DNA from: Juglans regia
Lineage: Eukaryota > Streptophyta > Magnoliopsida > Fagales > Juglandaceae
Length of the DNA stretch: 64,000 nt
Assembly (NCBI RefSeq): GCF_001411555.2
Contig: NC_049908.1
Coordinates: forward strand, 29,533,964-29,597,963
Reading direction: 5' to 3'
The notes under the pieces were generated by a model. That model had not been told where the DNA came from, searched no databases, and saw only the letters and a program-made list of their open reading frames with translations. This document shows positions 1 through 11,776 of the stretch, piece after piece. Made by a program: the position numbers and the translations under genes. Position 1 is the stretch's first letter. Every line of letters starts with the position of its first letter.

Positions 1-626
1 AATAAAGACTAATGTATAAACATTTAAGCCTAAAATTCATAGATGATAAAATAGTAACATATCCACATGTTCAATTCACATATACATGTCATCACATTTA
101 ATATAACAAATTAAATAAAAGATCACATGTAATATAACATAATGGAATAAAAAAAATAGCATGAATATAACTATATATTCACATGTGATCACATTTAATC
201 TAAAACATTAAATAAAAAATCACATGTAATATAACAATATATCTTAGCATATATTAAGTCATGCAAATTTCATCCCTTCTTTTTATTTTCTGTTAAAAAA
301 AATGGCTTGAAAAAATTGGGCCTTTTTTTTTTAAAAAAAAATGCCCAGTTTTTTTTTTTTTAGACACTGAAGGGCCGAATGGCCCAAAAAAAAATTGGGC
401 CAAGCCCAGCCCGAGTGTAGGAAAACAAAAAAAAAAATTTGGGCTGGGCCGTGAGGCCCAAGCCCATGGAAGGCAGATGACCTAATGGTCATCTCCTTCC
501 TTGCTTCGGCTACTGTTCACGTGAACAGTAGCAGTTCGAAGCAGCACCCATGGAGCCTCCCACGCAGCACCGCAGGCGGCGGAAATGATCAGTCCAAGCA
601 GCAGGGTGCTGCCGACCACCTTGCCG

Positions 627-910
627 GTGCGCTTTGCGCCTCCGTGGTGCGTGCAGCACCTCTCTGGTGCGCGCTGCACCACGGTGGTGCGCGCGGCACC
701 GCAGGGGTGCGCGCTGCACCGCGCTGGTGCGCTCTGCACCGCGCTGGTGCGCGCTGCACCTCTGTGGTGCAGGGCAGCACCTCGCGGTGGTGCGCGCAGC
801 ACCACAGCGTTGGTGCGCGCAGCACCACTGCGTTGGTGCGCGCAGCACCTCTGTGGTGCAGCGCAGCACCTCGCGGTGGTGCAGCGCAGCACCACTGCGT
901 TGGTGCGCCT
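627..910. repeat. GC-rich palindromic minisatellite
   Basis: Roughly fifteen tandem units of 15-21 bases, each reading GGTGC-n-GCACC with a variable centre (gcgct, gcgca, ctctg and similar), so each unit is itself a small inverted repeat. GC content is far above the surrounding AT-rich DNA. It opens several frames on both strands but shows no coding signature. Confidence 0.85.
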
Positions 911-1028
911 TCCTCTTTTTTTTTTTTTTAAAAAACAGATAAAAAAAAAGAGGATGAAAAAAGAACACCATATAAATCTCAAGCATATGCGAGAAAAAAA
1001 AATATTAACTGGAAGCAATTTAAAAAAT

Positions 1029-1041
1029 AGCTCTGATACCA
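1029..1041 (-). other. Primer-binding site (tRNA-iMet type) of the minus-strand LTR element
   Basis: The reverse complement reads TGGTATCAGAGCT, the usual plant initiator-Met priming site, one base away from the LTR border at 1043. Confidence 0.7.
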
Positions 1042-1042
1042 A

Positions 1043-1430
1043 TGTTAGAATGCACAGCGAAAAAATACCTCAAGCTCAATTTAAAGAATTGCTCCACAAG
1101 TTTTTCCAGATTGATAAACTCCAAGCGTTTCCTCTTAGTGGTAAAAGTGTACTACGTAGTATAGAACTAGAGTAACACTTAATCAATCCACAACCTAAGT
1201 ATTTTATCAAGAGAGAACAAAAAGAGAGAGAGTCTTTTTCTATTTTTCAGATGGTGCCAAAAACATAATTGGGGAGGACTATATATAGTCCTCCTATGCA
1301 CGGCCGGCCTTAAAGGCCAGCCTTCAATATTCAAGTGTAACAGCAGTAACGCATGGCTTAAAGCCATGCGTTACATGCGTTACAAGCAGGAGGGGGTCAG
1401 CCCCACTTGGGCGCCCCTCCAACTAATACA
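1043..1430 (-). repeat. 5' LTR of the minus-strand element
   Basis: On the plus strand the block starts tgttag and ends ctaataca, so on the minus strand it starts TGTATTAG and ends CTAACA, with TG..CA termini. It abuts the primer-binding site. The right flank (ataag, 1431) matches unoccupied DNA at 61152 in the second duplicate copy, which places the insertion border exactly. The partner LTR is outside the window, so the pair cannot be compared. Confidence 0.6.
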
Positions 1431-1882
1431 ATAAGATGGTAATATAAAACCCAATAGCTCAAACTCTTTTTTTCTTTATTTGCTAGGCCTAACATACTTC
1501 AATTCAATTCAGAAGGGTATTTGGCCAAAGAAATAATGTACAACGTGACTTTAGACAGAGTAAACTGTCGAGTATGGATGCATATATAACTCTCATTCCA
1601 TCCTCTAACACCAAAGAAATTAGTAATATGCCTTCAAATCAATATCTAAAAATAAAGAGTCCGTGTCCACCCAATGCAATCACACAGATACTGAATATAA
1701 ACTGTCAGATAAAAGAATTATCACTTTTTTGCAAAAGAAAAGAATAGCTGCATTTTTGGGAATGATTCTCTGCTATGTAATGGTCTCTCCTCAAAGATTG
1801 CACAAGACAGAAGAATTTTCAAACAGAGAATTATCTGCCGAGTGAACTTACAGGTAAAGTACAAGAGAAAAGCAACAACACA

Positions 1883-2150
1883 TGTTGGAATATAGCCTCA
1901 CAGATTGAACAAATGGAGTTAAAATCTAAAGCTACACGTGTTAAACTGGAAGAGGAGAAGAAGAGTTAGTTATTTCTGTTATTATAGTTAGTCTGTTATT
2001 TCTCATTTAGCCTTGCATAAATATAGTTCAAGTACTTTGTAATTAATGATCCAATTCATTTTCATGAAAGAATTTCCAGTTCATCTTCTCTGTTTACATC
2101 CATGCAATCTCTTCTTACAAGCCAAATCTCGATTCATCTGAAACTTGACA
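1883..2150 (+). repeat. Copia 5' LTR
   Basis: Begins tgttggaata and ends cttgaca; matched by 9282-9547. It is directly followed by the primer-binding site. Confidence 0.95.
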
Positions 2151-2160
2151 TGGTATCAGA
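2151..2160 (+). other. Copia primer-binding site (tRNA-iMet)
   Basis: tggtatcaga, complementary to the 3' end of plant initiator-Met tRNA, immediately after the 5' LTR. Confidence 0.85.
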
Positions 2161-5100
2161 TTGAAAAATTTCTTTTGCTTCCGCGACCTTACAAAGATTT
2201 TGCTCTAAAATCTTTGTAATTTTCCTTCTACTTACTTTTCTTGCATTTCTTGAAAAATTTCCAGAAATGACTTCTGACGGAGAAGATTCTATCAGTTCCC
2301 ATACTTCTCATCTCATGATCAACCCTTCAGATGATTCATCAAGTCCATACTACTTGCATCCAAGCGACAATCCTAGTGCATTACTTGTTTCAGAAATCTT
2401 TATTGGTGATAACTATATCGCATGGAGTCGATCAATCAGCATTGCTCTAACAGTCAAGAACAAGGCAGTGTTCATTGATGGTACGATTCTTGCTCTTCCT
2501 GTTAATCAGTGTGTTCTTCATACTACTTGGTTACGTGCCAATAATTTGGTTCTCTCGTGGTTTCCAATAATTTGGTTCTCTCGTGGTTAATGAATTCTAT
2601 TTCCAAGGAAATAAGGAACAGTATTATTTATGTTGCATCTGCTGTTGATCTTTGGAAAGAGTTGAAAACAAGATACATAAGAAGCGATGGTCCGAGAGTC
2701 TTTCATCTTGAAAAATCTCTAAGTTCTATTACTTAGGGTTCTTTATCGATCACTGAGTATTTTAGTTCTTTCAAGACCTTATGGGATGAGTATATTAATT
2801 ACAGACCATTCTCAATTTGTAGCTATGGAAAGATGGCAACATGTACTTGCAACTTATTTTATTTTTTACTAATTAGACAACAGTCTGATTATATGTCAAA
2901 ATTATTGGTTGGCTTAAATGACTCCTACGCTTCAATTCGAAGTCAATTGCTTATGGTTTCACCATTGCCAAGTATGGCAAAAGTATTCTCTTTACTACTT
3001 CAAGAGGAAAGCCAGAGACAACTCAATAATTCTGTCAGCAATGAAACTCATGCTTTGCTTGCCAAATAGAATAATCAAACATCTATTCCATCGAAATTCT
3101 CCAAAGACAAACAGAAGAGATCTTCTCTATATTGCACCCACTATGGGTACAATGGACATACAGTAGAGAAATGTTTCCAACTTCTTGGTTACCCCTGGCT
3201 GGACTGGACCAAAAGGGAAACGGAATCCACCCACTACTCATGCTGCTATGTCAACCTCTAAGGTCTACATTCAAAACAATAACGACAATCAAAAGTTTTC
3301 TTTAAGTTATGAGGAATTCAATAAATTGCTAGCACTTGCAAATTCTAACTCATCTCAAATATCTACCCAAACAACTTCACCAGCTGTAAACATTGTCACT
3401 TCTCAATTTTCTGGTAAACCTTCAAACCCTTACTATTCTGTTTCTTCATCTTTATAGTATGTATCCTCATGGATTCTGGATACAGGTGCAACAAATCATA
3501 TGGTCAGTTCAGCACTATTGTATTCATCTACACCTAAATCAATCAACACCTCTATTAATTTGCCAAATGGGAACTCTGTTCCCAGTTTTTCATTCAATTT
3601 ACTGTCTGTTTCTAAACTCACAAAGCAGTCTAATATTTGTGTTTCTTTCTTTAAATCCTACTGTCTTTTACAGGACCAATCAACAAAGTAGATGATTGAG
3701 ATTGCCTTTGAGAAACATGGACTATACCACCTATCTCAAGCTACGTCAAAAGCTGTTACCTGTAATCAACCCAAGTTTAATTCCTCTTCTTTTGTCTCAG
3801 CTATTACTCAAAATCAACTAGATACTTGGCACCACAGATTAGGACATGTTTCTAACTCAAGATTACCTTTTCTTAGACAACTAGAGCCATCTATATCTTT
3901 CGATTCTACCAATGTATGTCATTTAGCAAATCAAAGAAAGATTCCATTTCCTGTATCTCAAACCAGTTCAAATAAAATGTTTGACTTGATCCATTGTGAT
4001 ATATGGGGTCCCTTCAATGTTGTTTCCTACTCTGGTTTCAAATACTTCCTTACTATAGTTGATGACTATACACGTTGTACTTGGGTATATATGCTCAAGA
4101 TGAAATCTAAAGTTCCTTCTATTCTCAAAACTTTCTACAAAATGGTAGAAACACAGTTTAATATTCCTATCAAAACAGTAAGGTCATACAATGGACCTGA
4201 ATTCCTATTGACTCAATTCTATAATGACAATGGCATTATGCATCAAAGAAGTTGTGTGGAAACTCCACAACAAAATGGAGTTGTGGAAAGGAAACATCAA
4301 CATTTATTAAACACTGTCAGGGCCTTCATGTTTCAATCAAACATGCCTTTAACCTTTTGGAGTGATTGTGTGTTAACTGCAGCACACATTATAAACAGAA
4401 TTCCTACTCTTCTAAAAAAAAAATACCATTCGAAATGTTTTTTGATAAACCACCTAATCTTTCTCACCTTAAAGTGTTTGGTTGTCTTTGCTTTGCATCA
4501 ACACTCACAAATCATAGATATAAATTTGACCCGAGAGCTACAAAATGTCTATTCTTAGGTTATCCTTCTGATATAAAAGGCTACAAATTAATATACCTTA
4601 ATACCAATAAGGTATTCATTTCAAGAAATGTAGTCTTTTATGAAAATGTCTTTCCTTTTAAGGTTTTTCCTTCTAATCCTGAAACACATACCTTCTTATT
4701 TTCTCTAACAAATTATGCTTCAGATTTCTATTTTCATTCTTATGATATTCATTCTGATCAAAATATAGCCTCACATCAAAACCTTAATTCAAATCAGAAC
4801 CTCACCTCAAATCAGAACCTTACAAACCATCAACTACCTTTGAACAATGAATTTGTTCCTCAAATAGCCTCACAGCATCTTAGAAAATCTTCAAGAATTA
4901 AACAAGTGCCAAATTACTTGCAGGATTATTATTGTGGTACTGCTTCACAGGTTCCAAATGCAATTCACTCATCTGTTATTGCTGATTACTCTCCTACTAA
5001 AGGTACTCTATATCCCATATCTGATTTTCTTTCTGCAAATTGATTGTCCACTTCTCATAAAGCCTTTATGGTAGGTATCCCTTTCAGCTTCCCAAGAATC

Positions 5101-6349
5101 CAAAAATTATAAATTGGCTTCTAAAATTCCTGAATGGCAAGTTGCAATGCAAAATGAAATAAGTGCATTAGAGTTAAATAAGACTTGGGAGCTTGTTGCT
5201 CTTCCTAAAAATAAACAGACCATAGGTTGTAAGTGGGTATTTCGAATCAAGTATGAGGCAGATGGAACTATAGAAAGACACAAAGCTAGATTGGTAGCTA
5301 AAGGCTACACTCAACAAGAAGGATTGGATTTTTTTAACACTTTTTCTCCAGTAGCAAAGATTACTTCCATTCAGTTACTGCTTGCTATAGTTGCTATTAA
5401 AAATTGACATATTCACCAATTAGATGTTAATAATGCATTTTTACATGGTGAATTGCATAAAGAAGTTTATATGGAGTTGCCCCTGGTTTGGTTGTCAAAG
5501 GAGATAATAAAGTTTGTAAACTTCTTAAGAGTATATATGGCTTGAAACAAGAATCTAGACAATGGTTTGCTAAACTGTCCACATCATTGCTTGATTATGG
5601 TTTTACTCAAGGTATCTCAGATTGTTCTTTGTTTATCAAGAAATCTTAATCATCCTTCATAGCTTTACTAGTCTATGTCGATGATATTCTGTTGGCCAGT
5701 GACAGCTTGATTGAAATACAATTGCTTAAAACTTTTCTACATGATAAGTTTACAATTAAAGATTTGGGGGAACTCAAATATTTTCTTGGATTGGAGATAG
5801 CAAGATCTAAAACTGGCATATCAATTTGTCAAAGGAAGTATGTTCTAGACATACTTGAATAAACTGGAATTCTTGGTGCAAGACCTACAGCTTTTCCAAT
5901 GGAATCGAATTTAAAGCTCTCTGCTTCAGATTCTAATTTGTATTAAGATCCTTCAACCTACAGAAAATTAGTTGGTGATTGTTATACTTAACAATAACTC
6001 GACCTGACCTTGCCTATTCAGTCCAAGTTCTTGGTTAATTTTTAGCCTAACCAGCTGTTAGTCATTACCAAGCAACCCTTCGAGTTCTCAGGTATCTAAA
6101 GGCAACCCGTGGACAAGGATTATTCTTCCCAGCTTCATCAGAATTGCAGCTCAAGGCTTTCTCAGACAATAATTGGGTAGAGTGTATTGACACTCAAAGG
6201 AGTGTAACAGACTTTGCCATTTTCTTGGGTGATTCATTAATTTCATGGAAGAGTAAAAAGCAAGCTACAATAAGCAGATCTTCTGCAGATTCAGAATATA
6301 GGGTCCTTGCTTCAACAACTTGTGAGATTCAATGGCTCCTTTATGCAAT

Positions 6350-6354
6350 GCAGG
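6350..6354. other. Target-site duplication gcagg (left)
   Basis: Matches gcagg at 8996-9000 on the other side of the solo LTR. Confidence 0.9.
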
Positions 6355-8995
6355 TGTAAGGCCCAGTGTATATGAGGCCCGAACCGCGAGCAAGGCCCAA
6401 CCTTTCCTTGGAGGTGTGCGAACGGCGCCATTTTGGGGGTAAGTATCTTCTTCCTCAACTTCTTTTTTTTCCCCCGATTCCTTCTCCCCTCTTTCTCTTT
6501 CGGTTTCTTTTATTTTCTGGGTTACCCTCGCTCAAACGCCTATCTCACACGTAACCCACATTCACTTCCCGATTTCATCTCTTTCTTTTCGTTTGGTTGG
6601 TTTCGTGAGTCTGAATCGCATGCCCTTAATTTCCTCCATTTTTCCTTTTCCCTCAATTCGGTTTCTCACCCAGTTGCATTCCACCATCTCTGCAGATTAA
6701 CGTGTCTCTCTCCCTCGTGTGTACCTCTATTTTATTTTCTGCAACTAGTTTTTCTATCTTCAAGACATGGCTCTTCCTCTTCCATTTGGTGATATTTTTG
6801 CTACCTACAGGTATCTCCTTCTCCCTCTCTCTTACTCTATTTTTTTTTCCTCTGCATTTTGCTTGGAGATTGCAAGTAGGGCAAATGCGTTTAGTGGTTT
6901 TCTTTTTCTTGCTTTCACTATGTTCCTCTTAGTCACTCACTCACGCTCGGTTCTCTCTTGCTCTCTCCCATCTGTGAAGTGTACAATCTCAGTGAGTGAC
7001 TCCGAGCCTTGTTGCGCGAAGGGAGATCCTCTTGGTTTCACAAACGCCACACACATATTCTGAGTTTATTCTCTCTTTTCCAGTTCTCACACTCACTCAC
7101 CTGCGTGATGTTCTAGCTAATTTCTAGTGCTACGTTGTTGGGTGGAAAACAAATATTTGACTGGTTGCCGAGAGCTAATTTAGTGGTCCCGCGTTTTGGA
7201 GGTTTTTCATTCGGTGCGCCTTGTGTTTGTCGTAGTGCTGTGAGTTCGAAGTTCTACTCGGTTTCACATAAACATTGAGCCTTCATTGTAAGTGTTTTTT
7301 CACTTCGTTGTGTATTTTATAAATTTTGGTTTGTTGGTTTGGTGTTTTACAAATAATTAGAAGGGAGTTTGTTGGGTGTCGATTAACATCTAGAAGTGTT
7401 GGGATTTTTTTGTGTGGAGTTGTGAACGGAGAGAAATGTGCAATGTGTAGTGTCGTCTTGGTTAAATTGTTGGCGATTGCTTTGGATTATGAGCTGCTGA
7501 AATAAGTGTGATTTATTGATGAGTTGAGTTGACATTGGTTTTTATGGTTGTATTGGACAATATTAAGAATAGTATATAGTACTTTGGGTTGAAATGCGGG
7601 CTGTCTAAATTACTATATGGTTGTCTTAGTGAGTTGTGTTTGCTATAATATGGTTTGGGATTATGGATTTTAATTATTAGATGGAAGTTATGCCAATTAT
7701 CGTTTAATACTCGGTGTATATATTTTGTTTCTATCAATAGGTGACGAGATTTTTAGAGGTCGAATTCAAGTCATAGATAATACCTTGCAGGAGTCAGTAA
7801 GCGGGGTTCCTATACTAGGCTTTATACAAGTTATTAAGACTGAGGTTGACTTTCTGAAAACTTTGCATATTTTGTTATGAAATGAGAACTTGGGAAAAAC
7901 CAACATCGGTCGTTTATTTGCACTACTCATGAAATCTGTATGGAAAAGAAAAAATATTTTCTAACATGCATTGTGCAGACATGAGCTAAATTTTGTCATG
8001 TTGTCTCTGAAATCTGAAAAAGAGGGATATTGAGAATCTGAAAAATTGTGCATTGATTTAGAAAAATGCTCCGACTTTTATTTTCAGTATGAGAGAATGA
8101 TCTGATTATATTTTGGCACTCTGTTTTATTTTGATATGGCATCTGAAAACCTTTAGCATGGTGTACTGATTTTGTATCTGACTTTGTCTCTGCTCTGTTA
8201 TGTTCTGCTCTGTTTGGGTTGGTACCAACTTCTCTGTCTCTAAGTGCACCCACTTTGGAAACAAAGTAGTTTTATTGTGGTCTTTCCTGTGTGCACACTC
8301 GGGGCTCCGAGAAGAATAAATGAAAGATTTCACCTCTGTCTCTGCCTGGTTTGGCCACCGGGGATAGCACAACCCTACCACAGGGGTGAAACATGGTCTC
8401 TGCTCTGTAAGATGCTCTGATTTGATTTGATGATGATGCTCAGTTTATGTTATGCCAAAGTACTATGGGTTTTTACTTGTCTTAAAATCATCGCTCTGTT
8501 ACTTTTGAAAATAAGTTATGTTCTGCATGCTATACTTGGTAAATGCTCATATTTGCACACTAGCATATGTTCTCTGCTTACTGAGTTGTTGAGATAACTC
8601 ACCCCCTATCATTATAATATTTTTCAGATGATGTGGAGAGTCCAACTGAGGACCTGGATTAGATTGGTGAGCATGATTAAGCTGAGGAGAGGATGTTAGA
8701 AGAAGGAATTCTGATGTCTTTTAGTTTTAATGTCTTTTAGATTTAATTATATCTTGGGTTTAGTAAGACTTATGAAATTATTAGTTTGGTTTGTTATGAC
8801 TACGGGAGATTGTGGACTCCTTAGTTTATTTTGTTGCGGTAATGACTTTGTGGAGTTTTCGATGTGGTTATTTAAAATACATGAGATTGAGTTTTGCTAA
8901 TAAAGTTTTTGGAGTTTTATTTTAGTTGTGTTGGGAAACATGTTCTTAAGTGATAGGTAGTAATTCTCCAGGCCACCTGGGTTTGGGGCGTTACA
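6355..8995. mobile_element. Solo LTR (2.64 kb, Del/Tekay-like) nested in copia RNase H
   Basis: The insertion begins tgtaaggccc and ends ggggcgttaca. It is flanked by a perfect 5-bp target duplication gcagg (6350-6354 and 8996-9000). Removing it rejoins the copia RNase H reading. It has no primer-binding site, no coding domain and no internal long repeat, so it looks like one long LTR left by recombination. TGTAA...TTACA termini with GGGGCG at the 3' end and a multi-kilobase length are typical of plant Del/Tekay chromovirus LTRs; that assignment is by resemblance only. Small open frames at 6366-7063 and 7996-8381 are not genes. Confidence 0.85.
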
Positions 8996-9281
8996 GCAGG
9001 ACCTAGCTATCAACCACCAGTAGCCAACTTTGGTTTATACAGACAGTAAATCAGCACTATCTATTGCAACTAATCTAGTCCAACACGAGAGAACAAAGCA
9101 CATACAGATAGACTGCCATCTTATTAGAGAGAAGTTGCAACAAAATATCATCAAGCTCTTCCATGTCCCTTCAAGATTGCAACTTTCGGATATTTTAACA
9201 AAGCCTCTAGGCTCTCTTCCATTTCATCATACTCTCCGCAAGATGAACATCCTTAATATACATGTTCATCTTGAGGGGGGG

Positions 9282-9547
9282 TGTTGGAATATAGCCTCAC
9301 AAATTGAACAAATGGAGTTAAAATCTAAAGCTACGTGTTAAACTGGAAGAGGAGAAGAAGAGTTAATTATTTCTGTTATTATAGTTAGTCTGTTATTTCT
9401 CATTTAGCCTTGTATAAATATAGTTCAAGTACTCTGTAATTAATGATCCAATTCATTTTCATGAAAGAATTTACAGTTCATCTTCTCTGTTTACATCCAT
9501 GCAATCTCTTCTTACAAGCCAAATCTCGATTCATCTGAAACTTGACA
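9282..9547 (+). repeat. Copia 3' LTR
   Basis: Preceded by the purine tract ttgaggggggg (about 9270-9281). Same ends as 1883-2150. Confidence 0.95.
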
Positions 9548-11332
9548 ATACATTACTAGTGGATAAATCCTCCTATAGATTGGTATGACCGAACACAGAT
9601 GGCTCTCTAACCAGCAATAAAGGAGGTTAGGGTGATGCTTTGAGAGGGCAGCTGCTCTTGCTTTCGCTGCTGTATGAGTCTAGAATTGTCTTATAGCATG
9701 AATTGGGAGCGACTGACAGTAATTAATCTTTTAATAGCTTGGAGCCTGGAGGGTTGTAAGAAGAATGGGGATATGCCACTGACTCCATGAATATGGCCAT
9801 ATTTTGAATGAGCAGCACAGTGCCATGAAAAAATCTTTGTAGAGGAAATTTTCAGCTTGCTTGGTCACTTTGTAATCACTGATGTTACCATCAGTCAGAG
9901 AAGTCATAATCTAGGCTGCATTGCTAATAAATGGTATCATCTATATATAGAAATTGTCTTAAAAGAGATTCAAACTATCTTTATATTATCTGCGTGGGAT
10001 ATTGTTCTATGTACCCTTTCGATTAGTTTGCCAAAACAACTAGTGAAAAGGAAATAATGATAATAACAATACTATCCTCTAGAGACCTCATCACTTTATC
10101 TTCTAATCACATGGTGCCAATTAGACTAGAACCCAGACTGCTATAATTACCTCCTCTATGTGCTACTCTCAGGCAGAAGGCTGAAAACCATATGTCCCAA
10201 TAACCCTACAAAGAACCACTATATGATTACCAACAAAGTTTACTCTGTCAGTGCAGAAACACAATAGGAACTGTTTGTTCAAGTGATCATTGAAATTGGG
10301 ATTGAGTGAAAAGTTAAGAGTCGAAGACTCCCCGCTGTTCCAATTACTAAAGAAACCTTATGATTTGACAACTCCCAAAAAAATTTAAGGCACAGTTTGT
10401 TACCTATTCTAGAGTTGTGCTAATGCTCACCAAACTTTATTACAGCGAGATTTGCGATTGGGCACTTCAGTATTTGTAATTAGAAATTTCAATAAGATAA
10501 AGGTACTTCTAAAAAAAATTCCAAAAATGCTAATTCAAAACCATATATCATATGGTGCCCATTTCAACAAAAACACAATTGTGAACTACTTATTGCAACC
10601 ATGCTTTTTGGTGAAATCAAATTAAACTGATGAAGTCCCAGCTGATGACGTAGGAACAGAAACTAAGTATACATCTCGAGATTTTCAAATCATTCAAACA
10701 CTGGAATAAAATTTCCACACTTTTATGTGAAATGTCACATTGGGCACGTTTCATTTGTAAACACTCCATGGCTTCCAGTAAACCATAAAATCTCTTCCTG
10801 CTACTTATGCAGCCAAGTATACCACTTCATGGAGTATCAATTAAATTTCTACAATTAGATCTTTAAACAGACGTACCATTTGAAAGCTTGTAAAACTTAT
10901 TTTGCAAGTAATCAAGAATTGTGTTGAAGAACACAAAAGGCATAATCCGCATATGAGAGCTCATAAAATTTGTGCACAAGAATGTCATAGTTCTTTTAAA
11001 TCTTTATATGTTTGAAAGAGAAATGATTTGTACAGTTCTAAGGTGTGCAAACCCCACACACCTACCTCCCTTTGAAAAATGTAGGTAAATAGGCACTATT
11101 TATTTTCCAAAGGAGTGTGCGAGGCTTAATCGTCCTAAGACTGTATCTAGCATTACTTATGTTGAAATTGCCTAATCAATGAACAATGCGCTCTCTCTCT
11201 CTTTGAAAATAGCATATATTGTCTATTTGATCTATGAAAAAATCTGCATTGTGGGTTTTTTCTATATTCTTTTGTCTCGTCTTTTACCTTCTGCTCGCAT
11301 GATGTTTAATATTACCACGGAATTTTGTACAG

Positions 11333-11355
11333 GTATTATTGGTCTGCAAGGATGA
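11333..11355 (+). pseudogene. Cu/Zn superoxide dismutase, isolated last exon (left duplicate)
   Basis: After a pyrimidine-rich stretch and a TTGTACAG acceptor, the 23 bases encode (G)IIGLQG followed by TGA. This is the invariant C-terminus of plant cytosolic Cu/Zn-SOD, entered in phase 1 as expected for a split Gly codon. No other SOD exon is found within this copy inside the window, so it is a detached exon. About 90 bases downstream is a candidate polyadenylation signal AATAAA (11441-11446). The same exon recurs at 63558-63580. Confidence 0.8.
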
Positions 11356-11720
11356 ACTGCTGCTCCCAAAACCGTTCATCTAGTGTGTAGCATTATCTCC
11401 TGCAAGTAGGCTTGTGAAGGACTTCCTGAGTTCTCTTCTAAATAAATGACAAACCTTTGCGTTGGGTCTGTATTTGTGATCTAAAATTGGGTGCTTGTGC
11501 TTTGTTTCCTTTTTCATGTAATGCCGACCTCTTTCTTATCAGTATTACATAATGTTGAACAAATTTTCATTCGCCTTAGTTTTAATGGGTCTTCTTTCTT
11601 CGATCAGGTTTAAATTGCCCCTTTTCATCTCTGTTCCTGATGATAATACGAAAACGTTACGAATAATTGTGATTGTATATGGTCTAGCATGCTAGAATAA
11701 CATTCGTTGTATAATACTGC
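11356..11720 (+). other. SOD 3'UTR-like sequence, left copy
   Basis: Follows the stop codon directly, contains AATAAA at 11441-11446 and is conserved in the right duplicate copy. No open frame of note. Confidence 0.55.
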
Positions 11721-11776
11721 AGCCATCCTGTGATGTGGCAAACTTCCACTGAGGGCAAATCTTTTTTTATTGTTAT

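Larger units (their letters stand above)
1..1042 (-). mobile_element. Internal region of a minus-strand non-coding LTR element (truncated by window start)
   Basis: The right border is defined by a reverse-oriented initiator-Met primer-binding site (1029-1041, agctctgatacca) directly next to an LTR-like block at 1043-1430, so the element reads on the minus strand and its remaining body lies left of the window. The interior holds AT-rich DNA (1-300), homopolymer runs, GGCC-rich repeats around 370-470 and a GC-rich palindromic minisatellite at 627-910. No gag or pol similarity is visible, so it may be a non-autonomous (LARD/TRIM-like) element. The open frames seen across 482-1175 on both strands are by-products of the GC-rich repeat. 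Confidence 0.55.
2267..9341 (+). pseudogene. Copia Gag-Pol polyprotein, multiply disrupted
   Basis: Gag starts at the ATG at 2267 (serine-rich N-terminus, then YYLHPSDNPS). The integrase zinc-binding part (HHRLGHVSNSRLPFLRQ) lies near 3830-3890, and the catalytic core runs about 3980-4330 (IHCDIWGP, later NGVVERKH). The second catalytic Asp of the DDE triad is replaced by Tyr (RSYNGPEF, codon 4187-4189). RT starts near 5114 with [10 protein letters not shown], and the YVDDILLAS active site is intact at about 5671. RNase H ([10 protein letters not shown], about 6280) is split at 6354 by the solo LTR and resumes at 9001 (VYTDSKSALSIATN). In-frame stops and shifts occur throughout, for example at 2587, 2736, 5405 and 5943. 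It cannot make a full polyprotein. Confidence 0.93.
1883..9547 (+). mobile_element. Degenerate Ty1/copia LTR retrotransposon
   Basis: The element has 268-bp and 266-bp LTRs (1883-2150, 9282-9547) with TG..CA ends, an iMet primer-binding site at 2151, a purine tract ending at 9281, and the copia domain order Gag, integrase, RT, RNase H. Flanks are acaca on the left and ataca on the right, an imperfect 5-bp target duplication. The duplicate copy at about 61695 carries the uninterrupted site. The LTRs differ at five substitutions plus one 2-bp indel. The coding region is full of stops and frameshifts, and a 2.64-kb solo LTR is inserted in RNase H. Confidence 0.95.
1431..11776. repeat. Segmental duplication, left copy (interrupted by copia at 1883-9547)
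   Basis: Positions 1431-1882 and 9548-11776 align collinearly and almost base for base with 61152-64000, apart from scattered substitutions and a few indels. The left border coincides with an LTR insertion at 1430, and the match runs up to the window end in the right copy, so neither true end is seen here. The block contains the last SOD exon and its 3'UTR. Between 9548 and 11300 I see no other recognisable coding exon on either strand. Confidence 0.93.

Noticed and set aside
482..1175. Overlapping open frames of 79-196 codons on both strands
   Set aside because: Produced by the GC-rich minisatellite; Cys/Ala/Arg/His repeats in every frame and no homology.
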